This document shows positions 43,777-54,730 of a DNA stretch of 64,000 bases, piece after piece. Under the pieces are notes generated by a model. That model worked only from the letters and a program-made list of their open reading frames with translations. It did not search any database and was not told the origin of the DNA. Positions within the stretch are counted from its first letter, which is position 1, and each line of letters begins with the position of its first letter. The position numbers and the translations under genes are program-made. Where the stretch lies: assembly GCA_018332375.1 (NCBI GenBank), contig BOPV01000001.1, positions 1,984,001 through 2,048,000 of the forward strand. Direction: 5' to 3'. This stretch comes from Roseiterribacter gracilis (lineage in GTDB: Bacteria > Pseudomonadota > Alphaproteobacteria > BOG-932 > Roseiterribacteraceae).

Positions 43777-44613
43777 ATGCGCGCTGAACGCCCCTCTTTG
43801 ATCGATCCCTGGCCGGTCCGCATCGTCGTCGGTGCGTTGATCGTCGGATTCGTCGGTCTGTTTCTGGCCTTGCCGCTCTACACGTTGTTCGCGCAGGCCT
43901 TTGCCAAAGGCGTTGACGCTTATCTGCGCGCGATCGACGAGCCGGCGGCCTGGGCGGCAATCAAACTGACGCTGACGGTTGCGGCAATCGCGGTGCCGCT
44001 CAACGTCGTGTTCGGCCTGGCTGCGTCTTGGTGCATCGCCAAGTTCGAGTTTCGCGGCAAGCAGCTTCTGACCACACTGATCGATCTGCCCTTCTCGGTG
44101 TCGCCGGTGATTTCGGGCCTGATCTTCGTGCTGCTGTTCGGGCTGCAAGGCTGGTTGGGACCGTGGCTGCGCAGCCATGACGTGCAGATCATTTTCGCGC
44201 TGCCCGGGATCGTGCTGGCGACTGTGTTCGTCACCTTCCCGTTCGTCGCGCGCGAATTGATCCCGATCATGGAAGCGCAAGGCACGCAGGAAGAAGAAGC
44301 GGCGCGCCTGCTGGGCGCGTCGGGGTGGCAGACGTTCCGACGCGTCACCTTGCCGAACGTCAAATGGGGCCTGCTTTACGGAGTTCTGCTGTGCAACGCA
44401 CGCGCGATGGGGGAATTTGGGGCGGTCTCCGTGGTCTCGGGGCACGTTCGCGGACGAACGAATACGATGCCGCTGCACGTCGAGATCCTCTACAACGAGT
44501 ACAATCTGACCGCCGCCTTCGCGGTCGCCTCGCTGCTGGCGCTGCTCGCGCTGGCGACCTTGGCGGCGAAAGCGGCGTTGGAGTGGCGCGGCCGGACGGA
44601 GATCGCATCGTGA
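43777..44613 (+). CDS. cysW: Sulfate ABC transporter permease CysW
   Basis: A 278-residue permease with six helices. Family motifs: [58 protein letters not shown] (start of the EAA loop) and [18 protein letters not shown]. It forms the channel with CysT. Its stop overlaps the cysA GTG start by four bases (GTGA). Confidence 0.95.
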   Translation: MRAERPSLIDPWPVRIVVGALIVGFVGLFLALPLYTLFAQAFAKGVDAYLRAIDEPAAWAAIKLTLTVAAIAVPLNVVFGLAASWCIAKFEFRGKQLLTTLIDLPFSVSPVISGLIFVLLFGLQGWLGPWLRSHDVQIIFALPGIVLATVFVTFPFVARELIPIMEAQGTQEEEAARLLGASGWQTFRRVTLPNVKWGLLYGVLLCNARAMGEFGAVSVVSGHVRGRTNTMPLHVEILYNEYNLTAAFAVASLLALLALATLAAKAALEWRGRTEIAS

Positions 44614-45659
44614 CGATCGAAGCACTTGGCCTGGAAAAGCGGTTCGGCAGCTTTGCCGCGCTGCGCGGCGTCGACTTGAAAGTCGAACCGGGCGAGCTGC
44701 TGGCGCTGTTGGGACCATCGGGGTCGGGCAAGACGACGTTGCTGCGCAGCATCGCCGGCCTCGAAACCGTCGATCGCGGCCAGATCCTCTATGAAGGCAT
44801 CGACGCCGACACGATCTCGCTGCGCGACCGCCGCGTCGGCTTCGTGTTCCAGCACTACGCGCTGTTCCGGCACATGACGATCGCCGACAACATCGCCTTC
44901 GGTCTCAAAGTACGCCCGCGCCGCGAACGTCCGCCGCGCGCTGAAATCAACGCGCGCGTCGAACAGCTGCTGGAGCTGGTGCAGCTTGGCGGTTTGGGCG
45001 GACGGTTCCCGGCGCAACTGTCCGGCGGCCAGCGCCAGCGCGTTGCCTTGGCGCGCGCGCTGGCGATCGAACCGCGCGTGCTGTTGCTCGACGAACCGTT
45101 CGGCGCGCTCGATGCACGGGTGCGCAAGGAACTGCGCCGTTGGCTGCGGCGGCTGCACGAAGAAATCCACGTCACCACCATCTTCGTGACGCACGACCAG
45201 GACGAAGCGTTCGAACTGGCCGACCGCGTCGTCGTGATGAATGACGGCAAGATCGAGCAGATCGGTTCGCCGGCCGAGATCTATGACCAGCCCGCAACCG
45301 AGTTCGTCTACGAGTTTCTCGGCGGCGCCAACCGCCTGCCCTGCCATGTTGAAGGCGGTGTCGCGCTGATTGCGGGCACGCGGCTCACCACCGATCTGCC
45401 GCGCGACTTTACCGGCGACGCGGTTGCGTTCGTGCGGCCGCACGAAATCGGCGTCGCGCGGCCGAACGGACATATCGACGACGTCGCGCAGGTGCGCTCG
45501 ATCCTGCCCATCGGTCCCGACGCGCGGCTCGACCTCGAACATGTGTCCGGACATATCGAAGCGTTGGTCCCGCGTGAGTCACTCGACGCGGCTGGGATTG
45601 GTGTCGGCTCGCGCTGTGCGGTGCGGATCGCGCGCGCGCGGGTTTTTCCGACCAGCTGA
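44610..45659 (+). CDS. cysA: Sulfate ABC transporter ATP-binding protein CysA
   Basis: A 349-residue ATPase. Walker [13 protein letters not shown] loop [13 protein letters not shown], signature [16 protein letters not shown], Walker [12 protein letters not shown] and switch [17 protein letters not shown]-terminal TOBE-like regulatory domain follows residue 235. Start GTG at 44610 overlaps cysW; a longer open frame upstream is the wrong frame of cysW. It is the last gene of the rightward sulfur operon. Confidence 0.95.
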   Translation: MTIEALGLEKRFGSFAALRGVDLKVEPGELLALLGPSGSGKTTLLRSIAGLETVDRGQILYEGIDADTISLRDRRVGFVFQHYALFRHMTIADNIAFGLKVRPRRERPPRAEINARVEQLLELVQLGGLGGRFPAQLSGGQRQRVALARALAIEPRVLLLDEPFGALDARVRKELRRWLRRLHEEIHVTTIFVTHDQDEAFELADRVVVMNDGKIEQIGSPAEIYDQPATEFVYEFLGGANRLPCHVEGGVALIAGTRLTTDLPRDFTGDAVAFVRPHEIGVARPNGHIDDVAQVRSILPIGPDARLDLEHVSGHIEALVPRESLDAAGIGVGSRCAVRIARARVFPTS

Positions 45660-45737
45660 CGCCATGTGTGAACGCGCGGTCACATTCTTTTAACGCGCGA
45701 GGCGATAGCGCAGAGGGACTGACAATCAGAGGTCCCC

Positions 45738-47420
45738 ATGTCGTTCCGCAACGCTTCCATCCTGCGCAAGATTTTACTGGCACTTGGTGTGCTGGTCGCC
45801 GCTGCCGGCCTCGCGACCGGGCTTGCCTTGTGGTCGTTCGCGCAGATCGACGCGGGCGAGGCCGAGATGAATTTCTATTCCGATCGCGCCGCCGCGGCGC
45901 AGCGCGCCGACGCGCTGCTGACCGACTATGCGCGTCTGATCGGAATTTACGGCCTGTCGCCGTCGATCGACGAAGTGAAGATGGTCAAAGCCGAAGCGGC
46001 CAAGCAGCACGCCGCGCTGGTCAAGCAGATCGACATTGTCGAGACCACGTCGAAAAGCGCAGAGGCGAAAGCCGACGCAGCCGAAGTGCGCAAACGCGTC
46101 GCCGAGCTGGAGCCGTTTTTCGTCGCTGCCGAGAAGGCGCTGAATATCGGCGACGAAGGCGGCGCCGAACAGGCGGTGAAGAAGACGCTGACGATTCTGC
46201 CGCTGGCGAAAGACCGGCTGGTGACGACCTACGAACGCAACAGCCGCAAGTTCGACGAAGTCCGCGCCGCGAACCAGGAAATGGAACATCGCGTCTGGTG
46301 GATGATGATGCTGGTCGGCATCGGCGGTACCGGCGCCGGGCTGGCGCTAGCGGTGGCGATCGCGCTGCGCGCAGTCAGCCAGCCACTGCGCGAAGTGACC
46401 GACGCGATGCGCGAAGTGTCGACCGGCGCCAGCAATGTCGTCGTGCCCCATACCGATCGCGGCGACGAGATTGGCGCGTTGGCAGCGGCGCTGGAAATCT
46501 TCCAGCGCGAAGGCGATGCCAAGCGCGCGATGGAAGCGGAGCAGCAGGCCGCTGTGCAACGCCGCGCCCAGCGCCAGGCGGCGCTGGAACAGTCGGTGTC
46601 GAGCTTCGACCATTCGGTGCGCGGTTTGCTGGAAGCGCTGGCTGCTGCAGCCACCGAAATGCGCGCCACCGCCGAGACCATGGCGGCGACCGCCGAACAG
46701 ACCAGCATCCAGTCGACCACCGTCGCGGCTGCATCGGAACAAGCGTCGGTCAATGTCAGCACGGTCGCGGCCGCGACCGAGGAATTGTCGGCGTCGGTGG
46801 CCGAAGTCACGCGCCAGATGAGCGAGAGCGCGCAAGTCGCCGCCCGGGCCGGGAACGAGGCGACCACGGTCAGCACCGACGTGCGCAGCCTGGTCGAAGC
46901 CACCGAGCAGATCGGCGAGATCGTGCGCCTGATTGAATCGATTGCGGGCCAGACCAACCTGCTGGCGCTGAACGCCACGATCGAAGCGGCGCGCGCGGGC
47001 GAAGCGGGCAAAGGCTTTGCCGTGGTTGCGACCGAAGTGAAATCGCTGGCGACGCAAACCGCGAAAGCCACCGAGGACATCGCGCAGCGCATCGCGGCGA
47101 TCCAGTCGTCGACGCAACATGCCTCGCATTCGATCGCGCAGGTCGCGACCACGATCGGCACGATGAACCAGATCGCAGCCGCGGTTGCAGCCGCCGCCGA
47201 AGAACAGGCCGCGACGACGCAGGAGATCACGCGCAACGCCGCGCAAGCCGCGCGCGGCACCCAAGAAGTCAGCGCCAATATCGATGGTGTGCGCCAGGGC
47301 GCCAACGAAACCGGATCGGCCGCGACCCAGGTTCTATCGGCGGCCGAAGAGCTGGGCCGTCACGCCGAAACGCTCAAACGCGAAGTCGCGACCTTCCTCG
47401 AACAGATGCGCGCCGCGTAG
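45738..47420 (+). CDS. Methyl-accepting chemotaxis protein
   Basis: A 560-residue chemoreceptor. TM1 ([20 protein letters not shown]), a periplasmic helical-bundle sensor (about 35-190, four-helix type), TM2 ([20 protein letters not shown]), a HAMP domain, and a long coiled coil. The highly conserved signalling tip is [20 protein letters not shown], followed by [15 protein letters not shown]. The ligand is unknown. GAGGTCCCC lies upstream. It is monocistronic and convergent with the cyclase. Confidence 0.92.
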   Translation: MSFRNASILRKILLALGVLVAAAGLATGLALWSFAQIDAGEAEMNFYSDRAAAAQRADALLTDYARLIGIYGLSPSIDEVKMVKAEAAKQHAALVKQIDIVETTSKSAEAKADAAEVRKRVAELEPFFVAAEKALNIGDEGGAEQAVKKTLTILPLAKDRLVTTYERNSRKFDEVRAANQEMEHRVWWMMMLVGIGGTGAGLALAVAIALRAVSQPLREVTDAMREVSTGASNVVVPHTDRGDEIGALAAALEIFQREGDAKRAMEAEQQAAVQRRAQRQAALEQSVSSFDHSVRGLLEALAAAATEMRATAETMAATAEQTSIQSTTVAAASEQASVNVSTVAAATEELSASVAEVTRQMSESAQVAARAGNEATTVSTDVRSLVEATEQIGEIVRLIESIAGQTNLLALNATIEAARAGEAGKGFAVVATEVKSLATQTAKATEDIAQRIAAIQSSTQHASHSIAQVATTIGTMNQIAAAVAAAAEEQAATTQEITRNAAQAARGTQEVSANIDGVRQGANETGSAATQVLSAAEELGRHAETLKREVATFLEQMRAA

Positions 47421-47528
47421 ACGAGTTACGCTTCGACCGAGTTGCGTCGCGCTGCGGCGCGCTCGTCATTGCGGGCCAGCTGCGCCAAGTAGAGAAATTC
47501 TGTGCCCGTCCGTTTGCGTCCAACGCAG

Positions 47529-49223
47529 CTACGATTTGGCTGCGAACGGCGACAGGCTGGCGGCGGTCGGCACAACGCGAATACCGACGACGGTGCTCCG
47601 GCCGCGCACCTGAATCTCTTCGGCCTGGAATCCACTGTCGTCAAAGCCCGCGGTGCGCATCACCACGTCCGACGCGACCAGATAGGCGCCGTAGGTTTTG
47701 GTCTCGTCTTGCAGGCGCGCCGCAATATGCACCGCCTCGCCAACCGCGGTGACCGACGCGCCGTCGCGATAGCCCATTCGGCCGATGATGGCGTCGCCAG
47801 CATGCACGCCAAGTCCGATCCGCAACGGTTCGGCCAGCACTTCGCTGAGTTCACGATTGAGTTCGACCATCGCGCGTTCGATCCGCTGCGCCGCGTCGAG
47901 CACTTGCCGGCATGCCTGTTTCGGCGATGCGCTTTCACCAAAGATCGCCATGACGCCGTCGCCAAGGAACTGCGCCGGCGTTCCGCCCGCCGCGACGACG
48001 GCGCCGCACACCAGTTCGCAGAACCGGTTCATGATGAACACAACGTCGAACGGCGGGCGTTCTTCGACGATCTTGGTCGAGCCGCGAATGTCGACGAACA
48101 GAATTGCCGCAAACCGTTCGACCGCGCCGCGCTCGCCGATCGGGTGGTTGGTGTTCGACACCAACGGCACGATCGACAGGTCGGCGTCGGGACGCAGTTG
48201 GCAGGCAAGCCGCACATCGGGCCCGACGCCCAAGCGCGCCAAGAGTTGCGTCTCGTGCGTGCTCGGTTCGGGCAGATCGGCGTCGGTTCGCACGATGCGC
48301 ACGCGACAGGTCGAACAACGTCCGCGTCCGCCACACACCGAGACATGCGGAATCTTGGCGCGACGGCTGGCGTCGAGAACAGAAACGCCGCGCGGCACAC
48401 GAATGACTTGGCCGCCTGGATAGGTGAGGCGCACCAGCCCGCTGCGCCGTTCGAGCAGCTCGCGTCCCGCACGCGCAGCCAGCGTCAACAGCAAGGCGGC
48501 AAAGAATCCGATCGTCGCGTTGCGCTCGATCCGGTTCTGCATGTCGCGCACGTCTTCGCTGTCGGCCTGGCCTTCGGTGCGCACGCTGTCGATATAGGTC
48601 GGATCGGCGGCGGCTTGTGCGATCGCGTCCTGGGTACCGTGCACGACGCCAAGACTTGCTGCGATCGGCAGGGCGCAGGCGAGCGCCAGCAGAATCGGCG
48701 CGCGACGTTTGTAGGCGGGCCGGTAGCGCAGCCAGAAGTGGATGCCCATGCAGCCATGGACCCAACCGACGACGAACAAGATCGCGAGCCGCACGCCGAA
48801 CGAGGTCTGCCACACAAAATCGGTCAACAGAATGTAGGGGTACGAACGGCCGGCGAAATACATGTCCCACATCAGCCGGCCGGCGATGTAGTGGTGCAGC
48901 AGCAGATAGAGCGTAACGAATCCAAGCACGAGCCGCGTCAGCTCGGCACCGCCGATGCGAAACGACCGCCGCGCATACAACGCCCAGAAAGCCAGCGCGA
49001 TATGCGCGGTGAAGGCGCCGTAGAGAACGATCGACCCGACGACACCGCGCCAGACGAACTCGTGCACGACGAGCCCCTTCTCCATCGCATCGACCGAGAT
49101 GTTGCCCAGCGCGTGCGTCAGAAAATGCGCGGTGAGATAGGCGAACAAAACCAGCCCGCTGGCCAGCCGCAGCCGGATCGGCGCAAGGCGAATGGAAAGA
49201 CGGCCGGGCGTGCGTTCCTTCAT
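47529..49223 (-). CDS. Membrane / 2Fe-2S ferredoxin / class III adenylate cyclase fusion
   Basis: A 564-residue protein. Residues 1-240 are about six helices with histidine pairs (TAHFLTHALGN, LLHHYIAG, WVHGCMGIHFW) that resemble heme b-binding succinate dehydrogenase-type anchors. Residues about 255-345 are a 2Fe-2S ferredoxin domain (VCGGRGRCSTCRVRI, later RLACQL). Residues about 360-545 are a class III nucleotide cyclase, with metal-binding Asp in LFVDIRGSTKI and LGDGVMAIFG and the TAVGEAVHIAARL motif. This would make cAMP (or cGMP) in response to redox state; that role is inference. Start ATG 49223. Confidence 0.88.
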   Translation of the reverse strand: MKERTPGRLSIRLAPIRLRLASGLVLFAYLTAHFLTHALGNISVDAMEKGLVVHEFVWRGVVGSIVLYGAFTAHIALAFWALYARRSFRIGGAELTRLVLGFVTLYLLLHHYIAGRLMWDMYFAGRSYPYILLTDFVWQTSFGVRLAILFVVGWVHGCMGIHFWLRYRPAYKRRAPILLALACALPIAASLGVVHGTQDAIAQAAADPTYIDSVRTEGQADSEDVRDMQNRIERNATIGFFAALLLTLAARAGRELLERRSGLVRLTYPGGQVIRVPRGVSVLDASRRAKIPHVSVCGGRGRCSTCRVRIVRTDADLPEPSTHETQLLARLGVGPDVRLACQLRPDADLSIVPLVSNTNHPIGERGAVERFAAILFVDIRGSTKIVEERPPFDVVFIMNRFCELVCGAVVAAGGTPAQFLGDGVMAIFGESASPKQACRQVLDAAQRIERAMVELNRELSEVLAEPLRIGLGVHAGDAIIGRMGYRDGASVTAVGEAVHIAARLQDETKTYGAYLVASDVVMRTAGFDDSGFQAEEIQVRGRSTVVGIRVVPTAASLSPFAAKS

Positions 49224-49250
49224 GCCCGGCTGCCCTAGCACAGAATCTGG

Positions 49251-50384
<1,134 letters not shown>

Positions 50385-50500
50385 TCAGCGGCGAGAGACT
50401 GCGCGGAGTTGCGGCCGCGGTCCACTGACGCCGCCGCTTTGGGGCCAGGCCTGTTCGGTCGTCGGACGCAACCTGGCGGCCGGGCATGTGTTCTGACCAC

Positions 50501-51247
50501 ATGCCGAGCTTCACTGGAAAAGTCGCACTCGTCACCGGCGCCGGATCGGGACTGGGCGAAGCGATCGCCGAACGTCTGCACCAGGACGGCGCCGCCGTCG
50601 TGCTGGCCGATATTGAACTGGACCGCGTGCAGCGTGTCGCTGCCCGGCTTGGTGGTCCGCGCGTGCATCCGCTGCAAGTCGATGTGTCCGACGCAAGCTC
50701 GGTCGAGGCGATGGTTGCAGCAACCGTCGAACGGTTCGGCGCGCTGCATCTTGCCGTCAACAACGCGGGCTTTACCGGCCCGCGCGAAATCGCCACCGGC
50801 GCGTACGACATTGCCGCGTGGCGCAAAGTGCTCGCCACCAATCTCGACGGCGTCTTCTTCGGATTGCGCTATGAGATTCCCGCCATGCTCGCGAGCGGCG
50901 GTGGGGCCATCGTGAACATGTCGTCGGGTGCCGGTGCGGTCGGCGTCGAGGGCGAATCCGCCTATGTCGCGTCCAAACATGGCATCGTCGGCCTGACCCG
51001 CGCGGCGGCACTGGACTATGCAACGCGGAAGATTCGCGTCGTCGCGATCGGGCCCGGCTACATCAACACGCCCGAGATCGCGGCCGCGCCCGACGCGGCC
51101 CGAAACGAGCTGGCCGCCTTGCATCCGATGGGGCGGCTCGGCGAGCCGCGCGAGGTCGCGTCCTTTGCTGCCTTTCTCCTGTCCGACGAGGCCTCGTTCG
51201 TGACCGGCAGCTTTCACATGATCGATGGCGGGCTGACCGCCCGTTGA
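50501..51247 (+). CDS. Short-chain dehydrogenase/reductase (SDR)
   Basis: A 248-residue classical SDR. Cofactor loop [16 protein letters not shown]; acidic ADIELDRV after strand 2 suggests NAD; NNAG motif; catalytic Ser in [10 protein letters not shown] and YVASKHG (Tyr and Lys); C-terminal [17 protein letters not shown]. The substrate is unknown. It is divergent from the glutathione-dependent dehydrogenase with 137 bases between, so a link is possible but not shown. Confidence 0.9.
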   Translation: MPSFTGKVALVTGAGSGLGEAIAERLHQDGAAVVLADIELDRVQRVAARLGGPRVHPLQVDVSDASSVEAMVAATVERFGALHLAVNNAGFTGPREIATGAYDIAAWRKVLATNLDGVFFGLRYEIPAMLASGGGAIVNMSSGAGAVGVEGESAYVASKHGIVGLTRAAALDYATRKIRVVAIGPGYINTPEIAAAPDAARNELAALHPMGRLGEPREVASFAAFLLSDEASFVTGSFHMIDGGLTAR

Positions 51248-51268
51248 GCGCTATTCCGCGCCCCGGCG

Positions 51269-51293
51269 GGAACAGCGACGTGAGTCTGTGGTT
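51269..51293 (+). promoter_or_regulatory. EcfG-type promoter before the DUF1328 gene
   Basis: GGAAC, 17 bases, GTT (GGAAC-N16-GGTT). This matches the alphaproteobacterial general stress sigma factor consensus. It ends 31 bases before the ATG of the small membrane protein. Confidence 0.72.
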
Positions 51294-51324
51294 CTACAGG
51301 CAGCAACCCATTGGAGATCGCGCC

Positions 51325-51501
51325 ATGCTTGGCTGGGCCATTACATTTCTGGTCGTAGCGCTGATCGCGGCGGTCCTTGGTTTCGGCGGTATCGCCGGCA
51401 CCGCCGTCGAGATCGCGAAAATTCTGTTCGTCGTCTTCCTGATCCTGTTCCTGGTGTCGCTGGTTTGGCACCTCGTCTCAGGTCGGCGACCCCCGATTTG
51501 A
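51325..51501 (+). CDS. DUF1328-type small membrane protein
   Basis: A 58-residue protein with two membrane helices: [20 protein letters not shown] and [16 protein letters not shown], joined by [11 protein letters not shown]. This is the YtjA/DUF1328 family, of unknown function, often stress-induced. GGAG lies nine bases upstream of the ATG. It has its own EcfG-type promoter and a strong terminator, so it forms a single-gene stress unit. Confidence 0.85.
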   Translation: MLGWAITFLVVALIAAVLGFGGIAGTAVEIAKILFVVFLILFLVSLVWHLVSGRRPPI

Positions 51502-51595
51502 TTTTCGGAAGAACGGCGGAACCTTCCACCCCGTCGTGTGTTTCTGGCTGTGACAGGTAGTGACATCCCTCATCCTGTTAGGTCCTGAATCCTCG

Positions 51596-51626
51596 GGCCC
51601 TCGGTGCGAACCGAGGGCCTTTTTTT
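51596..51626 (+). terminator. Rho-independent terminator of the DUF1328 gene
   Basis: Stem GGCCCTCGGT / ACCGAGGGCC, GCGA loop, then seven T. It lies 94 bases after the stop. Confidence 0.9.
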
Positions 51627-51694
51627 CTGATGTTTCAGCGTTCTGCGCCGTCGGTCCAAAGCCGTGATCGCTTCGTGACGATCATTGGACAGCG

Positions 51695-51719
51695 GGAACG
51701 TGTCGATCCCTGACCGGTT
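51695..51719 (+). promoter_or_regulatory. EcfG-type promoter before the glycine-zipper lipoprotein gene
   Basis: GGAAC, 17 bases, GTT (GGAAC-N16-GGTT), ending 34 bases before the ATG. It has the same architecture as the promoter at 51269. Confidence 0.72.
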
Positions 51720-51753
51720 GATTGGCCAGGTAGACGGACAAGGAAACAGACTT

Positions 51754-51999
51754 ATGAAGATCACCACTCTTTCACTCGCGGCGGCCTCGGTTCTGGCCCT
51801 GTCCGCCTGCGGTTATAACCAGGGCGATCGTGCCCTGTCGGGTGCCGGCCTCGGCGCCGCTGGCGGTGCGGCGCTTGGTGCCGTGACCGGCGGCAGCCCG
51901 CTGACGGGCGCGCTGATCGGTGGCGCGGCGGGTGCCGCGACCGGTGCGCTGACCAAGCCGAGCGACGTCGATCTGGGCCGTCCGGTCTGGAAGAAGTAA
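51754..51999 (+). CDS. Small glycine-zipper lipoprotein
   Basis: An 81-residue envelope protein. A lipoprotein signal ends in the lipobox LSAC (cysteine at about 19). The mature part has glycine-zipper repeats (GAGLGAAGGAALGAVTGG, GALIGGAAGAATGAL), which pack as membrane-associated helices. Similar proteins occur in osmotic and general stress regulons. AAGGAAAC precedes the ATG. It has its own EcfG-type promoter and a terminator. Confidence 0.83.
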   Translation: MKITTLSLAAASVLALSACGYNQGDRALSGAGLGAAGGAALGAVTGGSPLTGALIGGAAGAATGALTKPSDVDLGRPVWKK

Positions 52000-52019
52000 G
52001 CGCAAAGATTGCGGCATAA

Positions 52020-52055
52020 GCGGCGGACGATCGATGGATCGTCCGCCGCTTTTTT
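52020..52055 (+). terminator. Rho-independent terminator of the glycine-zipper gene
   Basis: A 13-bp perfect stem (52020-52032 with 52037-52049), GATG loop, then six T. It could also act on the convergent receiver gene. Confidence 0.9.
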
Positions 52056-52066
52056 GTGTTGAGAAG

Positions 52067-52501
52067 CTAGCAGGCTAACGCTGCACGTAGCGCATCGCGC
52101 GCATACGGTTTGAACAACAACGCAATCGGACCAACACGCTCCATCCGGGCGCGCGTGCCCGCATCACTCCACGCGGTAACAAAAATAATGTCGCAAGCAA
52201 ATCGACGCTTGAGTTCGGCCGCGACGCGCACGCCGTCTTCGCCGATCCCCAGCGCAACATCGACGATCGCTACGTCGGGCGCCATTTCATGCGCCGCCTG
52301 CAACGCATCACCCATGGTGCAGACAATTCCCGCCACGACATGATCCCAGGATTCGAGCAAGTCCGAGAGGTCGAGCGCGATCATCGCCTCGTCCTCAACC
52401 ACCAGGACGCGGCGCCGCGCGCGGTCAGTCACGTCGTCGCGGCGTGCGGCTCCCGCGCGCGCGGGGCGCTTCAGCGTGAATTCGGCGGTGGCAACCGGCA
52501 T
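52067..52501 (-). CDS. Single-domain response regulator (receiver only)
   Basis: A 144-residue protein with a short N-terminal tail and one receiver domain: VLVVEDEAMIALDLSDLLE, phospho-acceptor Asp in VAIVDVALG, FVTAWSD and FKPYARDAL. It has no output domain. Stand-alone receivers beside general stress genes act as phosphate sinks or shuttles between HisKA_2 kinases and PhyR in several Alphaproteobacteria. It is divergent from such a kinase (49-base gap), which supports that role here. Confidence 0.87.
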   Translation of the reverse strand: MPVATAEFTLKRPARAGAARRDDVTDRARRRVLVVEDEAMIALDLSDLLESWDHVVAGIVCTMGDALQAAHEMAPDVAIVDVALGIGEDGVRVAAELKRRFACDIIFVTAWSDAGTRARMERVGPIALLFKPYARDALRAALAC

Positions 52502-52550
52502 ATAGCTTCTCTAGATTCTGCATGGTCGGTGGGGGCGTTCGAGAGAATCA

Positions 52551-54233
52551 ATGATTCCAACTGGTTTTGACCGCTTCCGTTCCCGCCTCGCGATTCTGCT
52601 GACCCTGCTTCTGTTGCCGATCGTCGGTTACATGGCTGTGCTTGGCTGGATTTCGGCGAGCGAACAGTCGGCCCAGGCGCGCGATCAGGTGCGGTATCTG
52701 GCGCTGGTCGCATCGAGCTATCAGCGCGAGCTGTTCGCCGGCACCGAACGTCTGTTCCGCGCGCTGAGTCAGGAGCCCGAAATCTCGGGCGGCGGGACGA
52801 CGTGTGAGTCTGAACTTGCCCGCACCGTGGCAGGCTTTCCTGACTACCCGCAGATCGCCGTCGCGGACGCCGACGGTGTCATCACCTGCGTTGCCGGAAA
52901 GCGCGACTTGCTCGGCACGCGCATCGCGGGCCGCCCCTTCTTCGAACAAGCACGCCAACGCCGCACCTTTGTCGCCGGCGCCTATATGCTCGACGCGAAC
53001 AGCGGGGTTCCGTCCGTCATTGCAGTGCAGCCGATGCTGGCGCAGGATGGTTCGTTCCGCGGTGTGCTGTTGGCGACGGTGCAGGTCGGGCTGGTGCCCG
53101 GCATGTTGCGATCGGTCGACATGCCGGTCGACTCCCGTTTGTTCGTGCTCGACGAAAACGGCGCCGTGCTTGGCTCTTCGGCGTCCTTGCCGGCGCGGTT
53201 TGCCGACGCGCCGGAACGCGCCCGTATCGCCCGCACGCCGCATGAGCAATTCACCGAGAAGGGCGACGACGGCATTACGCGCCTGTTCGTCGTGTCGAAA
53301 ATCGAAAGCGGCAATTTCTCCGCCGTGCTTGGCGTGCCGTTGCATGATCTGACTGCATTGTCGCAACGCGACGTGGTTGCGCAGATCGTCGGCCCGATTG
53401 CGATCTGGATCATCGCCGTGTTGATCGTATGGGTCGCGACCGATCGGCTGATCGCACGGCCGTTGCGCAAACTGACGCGCACGGCGCGCGCCTATTCATA
53501 CGGCGATCTCGAAGCGCGCCCGGTCGAAGGCGGCACCTCTGAGATTCGCGCGCTGGCCCAGACCTTTGCCGAGATGGCGACGCGCATCGCGTCACGCGAA
53601 CGCGACCTGCAGGACGCGATCGTCAAACGCGACGGCATGCTGCGCGAGATTCATCACCGCGTGAAAAACAACCTGCAGATCGTGACGTCGCTGCTGAACC
53701 TGCAGGAAAAGCAGATCGCGCCCGATTCACGCGGGGCTTTTCGCGATATGCAGACGCGCGTGCGTTCGTTGGCGCTGGTGCATCGCTATATGTACGAGAG
53801 CGACGAGCTGGGCTCGGTCAATCTCGGCGGCTTCTTGAAAGAACTCGCGACCAGCCTGCAGCTCGCTTACGGCGTGCCGGAAAAACAGGTCGTGGTCGAA
53901 GTGATCGCCGAACCGATCTGGGACGTGGCCGATCGCGCCATTCCGTTGGCGCTGTTGATGACCGAAGCAATGACCAACGCGCTGCGCCACGGCTTTCCCG
54001 AAGGCCGGCCCGGACGGATCGAAGTGCGGTTGATGCAGCTCGAAGGGCGGCGCGTGCGTTTCTGCGTACATGACGACGGTATCGGCCTGCCCGGCGAATT
54101 GGCTGCGGGCACGTTGGGCATGACCTTGATCCGCGCTTTCGCGCGGCAGGTCGGCGGCGCGCTGGATATCACCAGCCAGGACGGAACCATGGTGACGGTC
54201 GAATTCGACCGGATGGAAGACGAGACGACGTAA
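52551..54233 (+). CDS. HisKA_2-family sensor histidine kinase
   Basis: A 560-residue membrane kinase. TM1 (LAILLTLLLLPIVGYMAVLG), a periplasmic Cache-like sensor (about 40-270; GVITCVAGKRDLLG, AGRPFFEQARQRRTFVAG), TM2 (IVGPIAIWIIAVLIVWVA), HAMP, then HisKA_2 with the phospho-acceptor in REIHHRVKNNLQIVTSLL and a HATPase domain (LLMTEAMTNALRHGF, DDGIGLPG). Kinases of this group typically phosphorylate PhyR. With PhyR, NepR and EcfG 1-4 kb away it is the likely sensor of the local stress response. Confidence 0.9.
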   Translation: MIPTGFDRFRSRLAILLTLLLLPIVGYMAVLGWISASEQSAQARDQVRYLALVASSYQRELFAGTERLFRALSQEPEISGGGTTCESELARTVAGFPDYPQIAVADADGVITCVAGKRDLLGTRIAGRPFFEQARQRRTFVAGAYMLDANSGVPSVIAVQPMLAQDGSFRGVLLATVQVGLVPGMLRSVDMPVDSRLFVLDENGAVLGSSASLPARFADAPERARIARTPHEQFTEKGDDGITRLFVVSKIESGNFSAVLGVPLHDLTALSQRDVVAQIVGPIAIWIIAVLIVWVATDRLIARPLRKLTRTARAYSYGDLEARPVEGGTSEIRALAQTFAEMATRIASRERDLQDAIVKRDGMLREIHHRVKNNLQIVTSLLNLQEKQIAPDSRGAFRDMQTRVRSLALVHRYMYESDELGSVNLGGFLKELATSLQLAYGVPEKQVVVEVIAEPIWDVADRAIPLALLMTEAMTNALRHGFPEGRPGRIEVRLMQLEGRRVRFCVHDDGIGLPGELAAGTLGMTLIRAFARQVGGALDITSQDGTMVTVEFDRMEDETT

Positions 54234-54239
54234 GGTCGC

Positions 54240-54722
54240 TTATTCGTCGTCGTCTTCGTCGCTGCGGCGGCGACCGCCCAGCAATCCCATCGTCAAGCCA
54301 AGCACGATGGCGCCGACGACCAGCGTCTTGGCGTTGGCTTTGAGGCCGCTCTCGACGATGCGTCCCGCTTCGAAAGCGAGATTGAGCGACGATGCGCCCG
54401 TCATCAGGTCGGCGCGCGCGCCGTTCGCACGTTCATCGGCGACGCGCGTGACCGAGCTTCGATAGATGCGATAGATCACATAGACCAGCAGCATCAGCCC
54501 GACATTGATGCCGAGCATGATCCAGGTCGCCGCCATCGGATCGGTGCGCCGCGCCAACAGCGCCCAGATCGCGGCATAGAGGAAGCCCAGCGACGCGACG
54601 CCAAAGGCGGCGATCAGCGAATAGGCAATGACCGCCGCAACGGCGTTCTTCTTGGCCGCTTCGACACGACCAACCAGCAAGTCGCGACCGAGGCCGGACG
54701 CCAACGACAACCAGCCCCGCAT
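54240..54722 (-). CDS. Putative membrane protein of the phage-holin-like (actinobacterial holin-X) type
   Basis: A 160-residue protein with two adjacent central membrane helices (AVIAYSLIAAFGVASLGFLY, WIMLGINVGLMLLVYVIYR), one C-terminal helix (TLVVGAIVLGLTMGLLGG) and an acidic end. Similar small proteins are usually found next to DUF883 genes and are not phage-related. It is the last gene of a three-gene set behind an EcfG-type promoter, so a role in envelope stress is likely. Confidence 0.72.
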   Translation of the reverse strand: MRGWLSLASGLGRDLLVGRVEAAKKNAVAAVIAYSLIAAFGVASLGFLYAAIWALLARRTDPMAATWIMLGINVGLMLLVYVIYRIYRSSVTRVADERANGARADLMTGASSLNLAFEAGRIVESGLKANAKTLVVGAIVLGLTMGLLGGRRRSDEDDDE

Positions 54723-54730
54723 GATCTATC

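Noticed and set aside
54240..54722. Holin-like protein as evidence of a prophage
   Set aside because: No other phage gene is nearby. The gene sits in a chromosomal stress set with a DUF883 gene and an EcfG-type promoter, where this family is usual.
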